Shown here piece by piece: positions 29,894-40,086 of a stretch of 64,000 bases of DNA. The notes beneath the pieces were generated by a model that saw nothing but the letters and a program-made list of their open reading frames with translations, did no database searches and was not told the origin of the DNA. The stretch comes from Actinomycetota bacterium (GTDB lineage Bacteria > Actinomycetota > Aquicultoria > Subteraquimicrobiales > UBA9087). Both the position numbers and the translations under genes were made by a program. The stretch spans positions 27,028-91,027 of the forward strand of contig JASEEZ010000004.1 of NCBI GenBank assembly GCA_030019215.1, written 5' to 3'. Position 1 is the stretch's first letter. Every line of letters begins with the position of its first letter.

Positions 29894-30096
29894 ATAGAAA
29901 GTTTTATTGTTGGCTATCGAGTGACCCCGCCATCGGTGGGGGAACGAGCTATATGCTATCGAGCGAACGGCAGTGAGCGGGCCATTGGCTACCGAGGCTG
30001 TGAAGCTGAGCCGTTTTTTCTTGCAGCCGAACTCAAGCCCGTGCTATATATTAAGGAGGCTGTTTTGCCGATAATGTTTGTGTGGAGGTATAGGAG

Positions 30097-31077
30097 TTGA
30101 AGCCGCGTACTTTCCTCATCATAGTGCTCATAGTTCTGTTGCTTCTCCTGGGGGTCTTGGTCTATCTCTACTGGGCTCTTTATCGCCCCTCGGTGCCCGT
30201 CATCAGTCCGCTCAGAGTCAAGGGGATGACCCATCTTACCACCATTTATGGTTATGGGGATAAGCCGGGGGAGTTGATGGGGAGGCCTCACGGGGTCGCC
30301 GTGGACAAGGACGGGAATATTTACATCGCCGATATGGAAAATGCCCGCATTTTGGTCTTCGATAAGACGGCCAAGTTCCTGTTTAAGTTTGGCGAGCGGG
30401 GCACCGGCGAAGGTCAGTTCTTGAATCCCATGGGAGTGGCGGTGGCTCCAAATGGGCGAATTTACGTCACCGAGAATAACCTGAGCAAGGTGCTCATCTT
30501 CAACTCCAAGGGCAAGTTCATCAAGGAGTTCGGGGTGATGATGCCCCTTATGCCCACGGTCGCCCTCAACAAGCTCTATTTGACCACTTATGGTCATGTG
30601 ATAATCTACGATCTGGACGGCAATGAGCTGGCCAAGTGGGGGAAGAAAGGGAAACTTGCCGAGCAGTTCGACTGCCCCACCGGAATCGCCGTCGATAAGG
30701 CGGGTAACGTTTACGTCTCGGACACCCTCAACCTGAGGCTTCAGGCTTTGAACAAGGATGGCGAGGTACTCTGGGTGGTGGGTGAACCCGCCAAGGATAT
30801 AAAGGCTCTCGGACGCCGTTTTGGTCTGCCGGCTGGTCTCACCATAGATGAAAACAACCTTCTCTACCTCGCAGATGCCTTTCATTTCAGCATAAGGGTT
30901 CTGAACACCAAGGGGAAGGAGCTGGCCGAGCTGGGCGGCGAGCTCGGAGAAAAAGAGGGGCAGTTCAACCACGCGGCTGGGATCGCCTCTGCCGGGGGTG
31001 GCGTCTTTGTGGTCGCCGATAAGTATAACGACAGGGTTCAGTTGTTGAAGATTTCCGTTCCAACCTCGCCCGAGTGA
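30097..31077 (+). CDS. NHL-repeat beta-propeller protein, N-terminal TM
   Basis: GRPHGVAVDKDGNIYIADMENARILVFD, FLNPMGVAVAPNGRIYVTE; TTG start. Confidence 0.88.
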   Translation: MKPRTFLIIVLIVLLLLLGVLVYLYWALYRPSVPVISPLRVKGMTHLTTIYGYGDKPGELMGRPHGVAVDKDGNIYIADMENARILVFDKTAKFLFKFGERGTGEGQFLNPMGVAVAPNGRIYVTENNLSKVLIFNSKGKFIKEFGVMMPLMPTVALNKLYLTTYGHVIIYDLDGNELAKWGKKGKLAEQFDCPTGIAVDKAGNVYVSDTLNLRLQALNKDGEVLWVVGEPAKDIKALGRRFGLPAGLTIDENNLLYLADAFHFSIRVLNTKGKELAELGGELGEKEGQFNHAAGIASAGGGVFVVADKYNDRVQLLKISVPTSPE

Positions 31078-31256
31078 GAAAATTTGTTAATTTTTGTCCC
31101 CATCGTGCCGATAATCGAAATGGAAGGGTGATTAAAAAAAATTCTTTACAGGATGTCAAAGGGCGTGCTAAAATAGGGTTGCCTCCGCCGAGGGCGGGGT
31201 ATAGAGGGGCGCAATGTAGAAAAGATAAATTTTGTTAGTAGAGAGGAGGTGCGAAG

Positions 31257-32078
31257 GTGAGAAAAGCACTTGTTCTAGCACTGATACCAATATTTTTGCT
31301 GGCAATGTCCGGGGCGGCCTTTGCTGCTGGTTACCTTGATGACAGCATTATCCAGGCGATGACGTCTCCTGATGATCCTCACGGTGGCTATGCGAACACC
31401 ACCAACAGGTGCAAGGCCTGTCACGCCGTTCACTTGGCGACCGGAAGCTATCGTCTGTTGAGGGCGAGCACGGCGGCTACAGAGTGCGATTACTGTCATA
31501 AATCCGGCACTGGAATCATCACCACCGTTTCCCGGGTGGATGGTACCACCACTGAAGGCCACACCATGGGCGCTTATGTGAACACGACCGCTCCCGATGA
31601 AGTGGATGCCAGTGCCTTCAAAGCGGGCAGTGGCGGCTTGAAGTGTGCTGACTGTCATTCTGTTCACGACAACAACACTGTCATTCTTTCCGGCAAATCC
31701 AGTAGCAAACTCTTGAAGAACAATCCCGATGGTTACGGCTCGGCCTTTACCACCACCAGCGATGAGAGCCAGTGGTGTGCCGACTGCCACGATGCCAACT
31801 ACGGACTTCACACTCAGTCGAAAACGGTTGGCGGAGCCACGGTTTACGGCCACGACTGCGATACGGCTGGCATGAGCACCACCGCTGATGGTTTTGCCGT
31901 GGTTAGTGCGGCTGACGCTTCCAACAAGGGGCCGACCTGTAAGCAGTGTCACCAGTCAAGTGGCTATCCCCACAGCCAAGGTGGAGCCACTTCCAGAGAT
32001 ATGCTCAAAGATGCATTTAATGGTACCGCCTTGGACGACGTCTGCAATGACTGTCACAACACCGTGTCGTTGCCGTAA
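31257..32078 (+). CDS. Secreted doubled-CXXCH cytochrome, about 6 hemes
   Basis: Signal peptide; CKACH, CDYCH, CADCH, CADCH, CKQCH, CNDCH. Confidence 0.88.
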   Translation: MRKALVLALIPIFLLAMSGAAFAAGYLDDSIIQAMTSPDDPHGGYANTTNRCKACHAVHLATGSYRLLRASTAATECDYCHKSGTGIITTVSRVDGTTTEGHTMGAYVNTTAPDEVDASAFKAGSGGLKCADCHSVHDNNTVILSGKSSSKLLKNNPDGYGSAFTTTSDESQWCADCHDANYGLHTQSKTVGGATVYGHDCDTAGMSTTADGFAVVSAADASNKGPTCKQCHQSSGYPHSQGGATSRDMLKDAFNGTALDDVCNDCHNTVSLP

Positions 32079-32130
32079 TACTTCGACAGGCTCAGTATCG
32101 CAGATGTGAGGTTGTCAGCAAATTGAAGAT

Positions 32131-32168
32131 AAAAAAGAGGGACCCCGCCGATGGCGGGGCTCTTTTTT
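32131..32168 (+). terminator. Terminator-like hairpin built around a CCCCGCC-GAT-GGCGGGG palindrome
   Basis: AAAAAAGAGGGACCCCGCCGATGGCGGGGCTCTTTTTT. Confidence 0.75.
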
Positions 32169-32343
32169 ATCTGTGGAATCTTCCCTCCGCTTGAACCCGA
32201 AAATTGCATTAGAAACTTGTGACATGTGCTAAGATCAAGCTAACTTATTATATTGGCTAATTTTGCTAATGCAAAATTTGGGTTGAATTAAAATCAAGCA
32301 TGATGTCGGATGACGGATGTCGGAGGAAAGGAGGCGGGACCTG

Positions 32344-34386
32344 TTGAAGGCCAGGAAACTTGGAATCGATGAGTTTGTTCGGTTTGGGTTGATGCTCATT
32401 GCTCTTCTTCTGCCCCTCATCTTCAGCCCCTCTTCTTTATGGAGATATGACTTTCCCAAACTCATCTTCTTACAGATAACGGTGGTTTGCCTGTTGGTCC
32501 TCTGGATTGTCAAGGTGGTAAGCGAGGGGAAGGTAAAGCTTGTCAGGACTCCACTGAATTTACCCGTTTTAGCCTTTCTCCTGGCCGTGGCTATTTCCAC
32601 CTTCACCTCGATTAGTTTTCATACCAGCTTGCTGGGGGAAGGAATCAAATATCACGGTCTTCTGACCCTTTTGATCTACGTCCTCCTTTTCTATCTCCCC
32701 ATCCATTTTTTTGAGAGGAAAAGGGACGTCAAGCTATTCTTGTGGGCGGTGGTGGTCTCCTCCGTCATCGTCTCCATCGTGGGTTTACTTCAACATCTTG
32801 GTTTCATTTTTGGGCGGTGGCATCTCTTTTTCTTCCTCGATCCAAAAAGAATCATGGGGACGATGGGCAACCCCGTATCGCTGGGGGCCTACCTCGTCCT
32901 GGTGTTGCCCTTGAGTTTGGTCCTTTTCTTGGGACAGAGAGAACTCTTCCCCCGGGCTCAGTTTTCCAGGTTCCTCGCATGGGTGGCCCTTCCCTTGCTC
33001 GTTGCCTGCCTGGTCTTTACCTACTCTCGGGCTGCCTGGCTGGCCTCTTTGGCCTCTTTTGCTTTCCTTTTTCTCTTTTTGTCCAAGCGTTTTCTCTTTC
33101 CCTTGAAGAGAACCCTTTTGATGATAGTTGGTGTCCTTGCTGTGCTCTTGATCTTCCAGGGCTTGCCCAAGTTCACCGAGTTTAAGGGACCTTCTTATTC
33201 TCCTGCCGAGAGAGCTCTTTCCGCCGTCAATCTGGGGGAGGGCAGCATCGCCAGCAGACTTCTGATGTGGCGCATCTCATTGAGGGTGGCCTCGGGTTAT
33301 CCCCTCTTTGGAAGCGGCCCGGATACCTTTGCTCTGGCTACCCCGCCTTACAGGCCGGTGGAGTACGGGCGGGTGATAGAGGAGACCGCCAGGTTCTCCT
33401 CCCCCCACAACGATTTTCTGGAAATAGCGGCGACCATGGGGTCTCTTGGACTTTCGACCCATCTCTGGATGGTGATCACCTTTTTTGGCGTGGCTTTTTC
33501 CATGGTGAGAAAGGTCGGGGATGAGTTAAGGTTGCTGGTCGCCGGCATATTGGCGGCCGTCGTGGGTTACCTGATACAGGTTCAGTTCAGTTTTCACTAT
33601 ATCTGTGCGGCTCCTCTTTTCTGGATGCTCATGGGCACGGCACTGGCTCTGGGGAAGATCGGGGGATTCCCTTCCTTTCGTATCGCCGAATTTGATTTTT
33701 TGCCCAGGCTTTCCGGCAATGCTCGGTTCGCGATCTGTGTCTTGGTCGCCTTCGTGGGGGTGGGCTTAATTTCCTTGAGCGTTGGCTTGTTTATCGCCGA
33801 TAGGCAAGCCGCCAGAGCCCTCGCCTATTACAAAGCGGGCTTTTATGAGGGTGCCTTTTCTGCCATCAAGTGTGCCGAGAAGTTAAATCCCTACGAGGAG
33901 CGTTATTTCTTCATGGAGACGCGGATCTGCCGGGCGAAGGCCGAGCGAGATGGCAGCTTGTTTTGGTGGGAAAAGGCGATTGGGGCCGCTCGGCGGGCCC
34001 TCGCGTTGAACCATCGCGACAGGGATGCTTTTGCCACCTTGGCTGACACTTATCTGGCGTCGGCCGAAGCGGGTAATAAGGAGTTCCTCGACGAGGCAAT
34101 TTTGGCCTATAAGGAGATGATCGAGTTTGAACCGAACCACTCCCAGTCCCATTATAATTTGGGGGTGGCCTATTATTTAAAGGGGGAGCTTGATGAGGCG
34201 GTTGCCGAGTGGGAGGAGGCCGCGAGGCTTAAACCGGCCGAGGTCGATGCCTACCGCATGATGGCCAAAGTTTGCGAGAAGAAGGGAGACACCGCCATCG
34301 CCATCCGGGCGTATAAGAAGGTGCTTCAATTGGATCCTGACAACTCGGAGGCCCTTGAGGGCCTGAAGCGATTGGGTGAAAGTTGA
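32344..34386 (+). CDS. O-antigen ligase-like/TPR membrane protein
   Basis: LFGSGPDTFALATPPYRPVEYGR, TYSRAAWLASLASF; C-terminal TPRs; SD AAAGGAGG before TTG 32344 (ORF track extends to 32317). Confidence 0.75.
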   Translation: MKARKLGIDEFVRFGLMLIALLLPLIFSPSSLWRYDFPKLIFLQITVVCLLVLWIVKVVSEGKVKLVRTPLNLPVLAFLLAVAISTFTSISFHTSLLGEGIKYHGLLTLLIYVLLFYLPIHFFERKRDVKLFLWAVVVSSVIVSIVGLLQHLGFIFGRWHLFFFLDPKRIMGTMGNPVSLGAYLVLVLPLSLVLFLGQRELFPRAQFSRFLAWVALPLLVACLVFTYSRAAWLASLASFAFLFLFLSKRFLFPLKRTLLMIVGVLAVLLIFQGLPKFTEFKGPSYSPAERALSAVNLGEGSIASRLLMWRISLRVASGYPLFGSGPDTFALATPPYRPVEYGRVIEETARFSSPHNDFLEIAATMGSLGLSTHLWMVITFFGVAFSMVRKVGDELRLLVAGILAAVVGYLIQVQFSFHYICAAPLFWMLMGTALALGKIGGFPSFRIAEFDFLPRLSGNARFAICVLVAFVGVGLISLSVGLFIADRQAARALAYYKAGFYEGAFSAIKCAEKLNPYEERYFFMETRICRAKAERDGSLFWWEKAIGAARRALALNHRDRDAFATLADTYLASAEAGNKEFLDEAILAYKEMIEFEPNHSQSHYNLGVAYYLKGELDEAVAEWEEAARLKPAEVDAYRMMAKVCEKKGDTAIAIRAYKKVLQLDPDNSEALEGLKRLGES

Positions 34387-34398
34387 GGATGAGAAATC

Positions 34399-36426
34399 AT
34401 GCAAGCTGAGCGGAATTCATCTCTGGACAAGGTAATTTACTGGGCTCTCTGGCTCTTCGTCTTTCTCCTTCCGCCGACCCAAAATCCCTTTGGTTTCGAC
34501 ATCTGCCAGATTCCAAAGCTCACTCTATTGAGGATCTTTACTCTCATTATTTTGGCCATCTGGCTGATCAGGGTGGTCGATGAGGGGCAAATCACGGTGA
34601 GTAGGACTCCACTCGATGTGCCAATTTTGTTTTTTCTGCTGGCTGCTCTGGTTGCCACATTGAACTCGATTCACCTACCGACCGCCTTTTTTGGAGAGTT
34701 CTACGGTGCCCGTCACGAAGGCCTGCTCACCGTGGCCAACTACGTTTTGCTTTACTACATTGTGGTCAATGTGGTGAGGGAAAGAAAACATTTCACTTAC
34801 CTTGTGATGGGCCTGATGGCGAGCGCGCTCGTCGTTTCGATTTATGGTGTCTGCCAACGCTTTGGTTTAGACCCCTGGCTGGCGATTTACTCGCGTAGCG
34901 CCGATGTGGCCCGCAGCTTTTCCACCTTCGGCAACGCTCTATTCTTTGGAGGGTACCTGGCTCTTGTTTTGCCCCTTCCCTTGGTACTTCTCTTCAGGCA
35001 CAAGCACACCTTATCCACGTTCATACCCCTTTCCCTTCTGAGTGGCATTGTGCTCGCCTCTCTCATTTTCACCTACGCCCGTTCAGCTTGGCTGGGAGCA
35101 TTGGGAGGGATCGTTCTCATCGCTCTCTTTAGTTACAAAAGGATTTTCAAAAACAAAGTTGTCATCGCGGCTTTATTGGTGATATTTCTTTCTTCCGTTC
35201 TCTGGCTCGTTTTGCCCAGCCCCTATAAGTCCAGGTACACGGTGGGCGGTCGGGTCGCGTCTCTTGCCGAGGTCACTGAGGGATCGGGGGCGACTCGCCT
35301 TCAGACCTGGGGAATGACCCTTCGTATGATAAGGGATCGCCCCATCCTCGGTTCAGGTCCCGATACGTATGGTCTGATTTCACCCTGGTATAGGCCGGCT
35401 ACCTGGAAGATCTACTCCGGGGGGGATTTTGAGAACAAGGCGCACAATGATTTTTTGCAGATTGCCGCCACGATGGGCTTATTGGGGCTTCTTGGCTATC
35501 TCTGGGTGCTGGCGGTTTTCTTCTGGAGGGGGTTTTCAATCTTTAAGGGAACCAGAGATCCTTATCACAAGACCTTGATTTTGGGCTTCTTGGCCGGTGC
35601 GTTTGCCTACATAATTTTTCTTCAGTTCAGTTTCGCTGAGGTCTCGACCACTCCCTTTCTTTGGATGTTTATGGGGCTCATCATCGCCTTGGGAAGACAC
35701 CAGGGGATGGGAGGTGTCACTCTGTTAAGGAAGGTCAGATTGGGTGAGGGAGGCAGGTACGCGGTTTATGCTTTGGTGATATCGTTGACCCTGTTTTTGG
35801 TGGTAAAGGCCATGGCTCCCTTCTACGCCGATTTGCATTTAAGAAAGGGAATGGAGTGTACGAGGGCAAAGGATTGGCGGGAGGCGGAGCGGGCGTTCAA
35901 GAAGACGGCCAGCCTGGTTGGAAATGAGGAGTATTTGATGTGGTTGGGTGATTTTTATCTGCGCAGAGCCGAATGGAATCCCGAGCGAAATGGCAAGTTG
36001 TTCTATTTGACCCTTTCGACGGAGACATTTCAGAGGGCAAAGGCGGTCAATCCCCTGGATGAGCTAGCCTACATTTGTCTGGGCGAGGTTTATCTTTATG
36101 GGGCTGGATTGGATGAAACTTACTTTGATAGTGCCATCGGTGAGTTTAAAGAGGCTTTAAAGATAGATCCGAATTACTACCGCATTCACCGCCTTTTGGG
36201 CGTAGCTTACCTGGGACATGGCGACTTGGCCGAGGCGGTGGAACACCTGGAGGTGGCGGTGAACCTATATCCCAAGGCGGCCTATTCCTACGTTTTGTTG
36301 GGCGATGCCTATCGGGAAAGTGGTCTCAAGGATAAAGCCATCAAGGCTTACGAGAAAGCATTGGAGTTGAACCCCACCGCTCACGGGGCCAGAAAAGCGT
36401 TGGAGGAGCTGCTCAACACGGAGTAG
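34399..36426 (+). CDS. O-antigen ligase-like/TPR membrane protein
   Basis: ILGSGPDTYGLISPWYRPATW...KAHNDFLQIAATMGLLG; TPRs. Confidence 0.75.
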   Translation: MQAERNSSLDKVIYWALWLFVFLLPPTQNPFGFDICQIPKLTLLRIFTLIILAIWLIRVVDEGQITVSRTPLDVPILFFLLAALVATLNSIHLPTAFFGEFYGARHEGLLTVANYVLLYYIVVNVVRERKHFTYLVMGLMASALVVSIYGVCQRFGLDPWLAIYSRSADVARSFSTFGNALFFGGYLALVLPLPLVLLFRHKHTLSTFIPLSLLSGIVLASLIFTYARSAWLGALGGIVLIALFSYKRIFKNKVVIAALLVIFLSSVLWLVLPSPYKSRYTVGGRVASLAEVTEGSGATRLQTWGMTLRMIRDRPILGSGPDTYGLISPWYRPATWKIYSGGDFENKAHNDFLQIAATMGLLGLLGYLWVLAVFFWRGFSIFKGTRDPYHKTLILGFLAGAFAYIIFLQFSFAEVSTTPFLWMFMGLIIALGRHQGMGGVTLLRKVRLGEGGRYAVYALVISLTLFLVVKAMAPFYADLHLRKGMECTRAKDWREAERAFKKTASLVGNEEYLMWLGDFYLRRAEWNPERNGKLFYLTLSTETFQRAKAVNPLDELAYICLGEVYLYGAGLDETYFDSAIGEFKEALKIDPNYYRIHRLLGVAYLGHGDLAEAVEHLEVAVNLYPKAAYSYVLLGDAYRESGLKDKAIKAYEKALELNPTAHGARKALEELLNTE

Positions 36427-36460
36427 CGGGGTTGGTTGGTGGTTTTTATAGTTTCCTCGG

Positions 36461-37474
36461 CTACATTTCTCTTCCGTGGCAGATTTTGCAGAAGGTTTTG
36501 CGGTCATGGCAACCACAAGTCCCGGGCCTCTTGGAGACCTCCCCGTGAGTTTCAGGGAAGTCCTCGGGGTGCGGCCAGGGCATCCCAGCGTGACATCTCT
36601 GACAGAAGTTGACGTTGTGGCAGCGCCAGCAGACCCTTTTTCTAGTGAAACCCTCCCGAGCGTGTCCTTCCCCCTTCTCCCAACCCGGTGGGTGGGGCAT
36701 CTCGAGACCATGGCATTCATTGCAGGCTTCGATGGGATGACACCCCTGACAGGTCGTTGGCTCTCCCAGATGAACCTTGGGATAGTCCATCGTTTCCCTG
36801 GGTCTTTTCCCGATGTCTTCGACGTGACAGAACTCGCAATCGCTGGAGGCGGTCTTGTCGTCATGACAGAGGATGCACTTGTCCATGCTCGGATATTTCT
36901 TGGCCAGTATCATCCTTTCGTGGGCCACGGTGTTGTGACAGTCGACGCATCTTTCCCCCTTTTCCAAAAACTCCTTGTGGCTCACCCGGATCGTGTATCT
37001 GACGACCGTTTTTTTCTCGATTTTTTCGTGGCATCTAAGACAGGAGGCGTTGGCGATTTGGGTAGTGGCGGGCTTCTCCCGCTGGGGCTGCTTTGCGTAG
37101 GAAATGGCCCTCTTCACCATCTCGAGTTTTTCAATGCAGAAGCCGATGGCACCCGGTTCCTGATGACAGGCAAGGCAGGTTGCCTCCTTGTGAGGGGAGG
37201 TCTGCCAGCTCTGGTGGTAGCGCTTCTCAAAGTGACAGAGCTTGCAGAAGGAGGGCTGGGAGGTGTAGATGGACCCCATCGTGAGTGAAAGCAGAACGAT
37301 AAAGATGATGACCTCGACGGTGATCCAGATATGTTTCTTGGAGATGCCCTTCTTTTCCTTTCTCTCCGGGGGCTTGACGGCAAAGATGCCGATCAGGGTC
37401 AGGACTATGAAGATGAGCACCAAGAGCATTCCCAGCAGGAGTATGGTCTCCTTTGGACTCTCCTCAGGGTGCAT
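36461..37474 (-). CDS. NapC/NirT-like membrane-anchored multiheme cytochrome
   Basis: TM then SQPSFCKLCHFEKRYHQSWQTSPHKEATCLACHQEPGAIGF; further C-terminal hemes. Confidence 0.8.
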   Translation of the reverse strand: MHPEESPKETILLLGMLLVLIFIVLTLIGIFAVKPPERKEKKGISKKHIWITVEVIIFIVLLSLTMGSIYTSQPSFCKLCHFEKRYHQSWQTSPHKEATCLACHQEPGAIGFCIEKLEMVKRAISYAKQPQREKPATTQIANASCLRCHEKIEKKTVVRYTIRVSHKEFLEKGERCVDCHNTVAHERMILAKKYPSMDKCILCHDDKTASSDCEFCHVEDIGKRPRETMDYPKVHLGEPTTCQGCHPIEACNECHGLEMPHPPGWEKGEGHAREGFTRKRVCWRCHNVNFCQRCHAGMPWPHPEDFPETHGEVSKRPGTCGCHDRKTFCKICHGREM

Positions 37475-37558
37475 CAGGATGTTGATGATCTTTTCCTTGT
37501 TAAAGAGGGCAAAGAGCTTCTCTTTCAGCGCTAATCCTCCTTTTTCTCTTCACCCCGC

Positions 37559-38521
37559 CTACGGCGGGGTGAATCTCAGCCCGGGGTGGGCATGCTTGGT
37601 GTGGCAGAGATCACAGGAGCTTTTTGCGTGACAGTGGAGGCAGATTTTTTCGCCCACTTCCTTGAGCTCATCTGCGTGTACCGGTAAGAACTCTTCCGGA
37701 TGAGGCATCTCAATCTGGTGGCAGTTTTCACAGAAACTCTTGATGTGACAAAAGTCACAGTTGCTATTTTCTTCACGGGCGTTTTTGCCGTGGAGGTAAG
37801 GCCAATTTTCTGGGTGGGGGATCAAAACGTGACATTTGGTGCACTTTTCTTCCTCGTGGCAGACGATACAACTGGTCAGATTCCCCATGCCGTGGGTCTT
37901 TTCCCATTTGGGACCGTGGGTCACCGCCCAGGGACCGGTGTATCTCACTGTCCTTTCGGCTCCCTTCACATGGCAGATTTCGCAGGTTGTGGGGGCTATC
38001 CTTTTGTTGTGGCAGGGGGTGCACTTATCCATATGTGGATACTCCTCTATCGCACTTACCTCGCCGTGGGCCACAGTGCTGTGACAGTCGATACATTTGT
38101 AGGCTTTCTCCAGGAACTCCCGGTGGCTGACTCGAATGCCCTTCTTTATGGCCAATTTCTTTTGAATCCACTCATGACATTTAAGGCAGGAGGCGTTGCT
38201 GACGTTTCCGATGACGGGCTTTCGATAAGAACGCAGGGTGTTAGATATGATTCTCTTCGCCATCTCCAGCTTCTCGGCGCAGAAACCGAGGACGCCCGGC
38301 TCCTGATGACAGGAAAGACAACCCATTTCGTTGTGTGGGGACTCTTTCCAGCTCTGGTAATACGGCTTCTCGATGTGACAGGACTTGCAGAAGGAGGGAT
38401 GGGAGGAGCCGACCAGCCCGCCCGTGAACAGTAGAATTAAAATCAGTGCCGTGATGCTGAAGATATCCCTTTTTCCTTTGGCTTTTCTCAAAGCCTCGCG
38501 CCTCTCATTCTCTCTCATCAC
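37559..38521 (-). CDS. NapC/NirT-like membrane-anchored multiheme cytochrome, paralogue of 36461 gene
   Basis: TM then SHPSFCKSCHIEKPYYQSWKESPHNEMGCLSCHQEPGVLGFCAEKLEMAKR. Confidence 0.8.
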   Translation of the reverse strand: MMRENERREALRKAKGKRDIFSITALILILLFTGGLVGSSHPSFCKSCHIEKPYYQSWKESPHNEMGCLSCHQEPGVLGFCAEKLEMAKRIISNTLRSYRKPVIGNVSNASCLKCHEWIQKKLAIKKGIRVSHREFLEKAYKCIDCHSTVAHGEVSAIEEYPHMDKCTPCHNKRIAPTTCEICHVKGAERTVRYTGPWAVTHGPKWEKTHGMGNLTSCIVCHEEEKCTKCHVLIPHPENWPYLHGKNAREENSNCDFCHIKSFCENCHQIEMPHPEEFLPVHADELKEVGEKICLHCHAKSSCDLCHTKHAHPGLRFTPP

Positions 38522-38800
38522 TAGTCCTATCGGATATCCCTGGTTCCTGGTTCCTGGTTCCTGGTTCCTAGTACCTATCTAGCTTAGAGCTTGGAGCCTA
38601 GAGCTTAGAGACAAAACCATTGGCTTAGAGCTCGGGGCTTTGAGCTTAGAGAAAAATCTTTTGTCTCTACGCTCTGTGCTCTGTGCTCTGTGCTCTCTGC
38701 TCACTGCTCTCTGCTCTCTTCGCCCTTCGTCCCCCGTCCTTCCTCCCTTGACTCTTGACCCATGACTTCTGGTAGCTGGTAGCTGGCAGCTGATAGCTGA
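38522..38800 (-). repeat. Mosaic heptad array, reverse-complement orientation
   Basis: ggttcctggttcctggttcc, gctctgtgctctgtgctctctgctcactgctctctgctctctt, ggtagctggtagctggcagctgatagctga; long near-identity (reverse complement) with 52.68-52.83 kb. Confidence 0.85.
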
Positions 38801-39055
38801 CACTGGCTTTATTCTAACGGGCAGGGGGTGCTTGCGCAATCTGTCCCGCCTTGTCCCGCCAACGGCGGGGCCGATGGTGAGGTCAAGAGGCAGGCCCGCC
38901 TGCCAACGCCTGAGCCTGCGAGTTCTCAGTCGCAGGCAATGGCGGGCAGGTTGGGCACGCTTTTTCTTGTTTGGGAAGGCACTCTTTGATAAGATGTTCA
39001 CAAGCCCTGCCTGAAAGGACAAGGCAGCTAAGGGAAAGGAGAGGCAATAAAAAGA

Positions 39056-39979
39056 TTGGCTTTGAACAGGAAAAACCTCATAGCTCTCCTTATTGTTTTA
39101 TCCATGCTGTTGGTCGTTCTTGTCGGCCTGGCTCTATATTATTATTGGCAAAATGAGCTCAAGGTTGAACCGGGGTTTAAGTTTCTCTTCAACATCAGCG
39201 GAGATGGAAAGGAGCTCAAAACTCCCCTGGGAGTTGCCCTCTCGGATAACAAATTATTTGTGACCGACAGTGGTAACAGCCAGGTGCAGGTCTTTACCAA
39301 GAAGGGAGGATATCTCTTTTCTTTCAAAGTGGTGATTTCCGGGGACAAAAAGTCCTATCCTATGAGGATAGCCGTCGGCGACGACGGAAATATCTACGTC
39401 TCCGAAATAACCGAGCAAAAGATAATGGTCTTTGACCCCAGTGGCACATATTTGCATGACTTTCCGAAGGAAGACAAAGTACTTGTTAAACCGGTGGCTC
39501 TGGCATTTGCCGGCGGTAAGCTTTACGTCACCGATGTGGGCGATCAGAGCATAAAGATTTTTAGTTCCCGTGGCAGGTTGTTGAGAAAGTTTGGTCGGGA
39601 CGGCGATGGGGAGGGAGAGTTTGCTTTTCCCAATGGCATCGCCGTCTCCGAGGACGGCACCATCTTTGTGGCCGATTCCAATAATAGCCGGGTTCAAGTA
39701 TTCGATGGGAACGGTCGGTTTTTGAGGGTCTTCAAGGGAAGATTTTCACTGCCCCGGGGAATCGCCACTGATGGTGAAGGTAGAATCCACGTGGTGGACA
39801 CTTTTGCCCAGATGGTGCGCGTGTTCAACAAGGGAGGGAAGCTTCTTTTCTCTTATGGGCAGGATGTCGTCGAGGAAGGAAAACTTTCTTTCCCAAATGG
39901 GATAGCCATTGATGACTCTACCAGACAAATCTACATCGCCAACCGGGCGAAGGATTGTGTTTCGGTCTGGAGTTATTAA
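39056..39979 (+). CDS. NHL-repeat beta-propeller protein, N-terminal TM
   Basis: FPNGIAVSEDGTIFVADSNNSRVQVFDGNGRFL, LSFPNGIAIDDSTRQIYIANRAKDCVSVW. Confidence 0.88.
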   Translation: MALNRKNLIALLIVLSMLLVVLVGLALYYYWQNELKVEPGFKFLFNISGDGKELKTPLGVALSDNKLFVTDSGNSQVQVFTKKGGYLFSFKVVISGDKKSYPMRIAVGDDGNIYVSEITEQKIMVFDPSGTYLHDFPKEDKVLVKPVALAFAGGKLYVTDVGDQSIKIFSSRGRLLRKFGRDGDGEGEFAFPNGIAVSEDGTIFVADSNNSRVQVFDGNGRFLRVFKGRFSLPRGIATDGEGRIHVVDTFAQMVRVFNKGGKLLFSYGQDVVEEGKLSFPNGIAIDDSTRQIYIANRAKDCVSVWSY

Positions 39980-40086
39980 AGAGTTCGGTTGAAAATAACG
40001 ATAATAAGGATAGAGGAACAATATCATTAAACATAGAACTAAAATGGGTTGGGGTGGTATTTGTGTACCCAAGTGGAGGTAGTTGT

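Noticed and set aside
29989-30972. 327-aa minus-strand ORF opposite the NHL protein
   Set aside because: Shadow ORF created by repeated propeller codons.
38579-39022. 147-aa minus-strand ORF inside the heptad array
   Set aside because: Translation of tandem heptads (TKSEQRAQSTE-like), not a credible protein.
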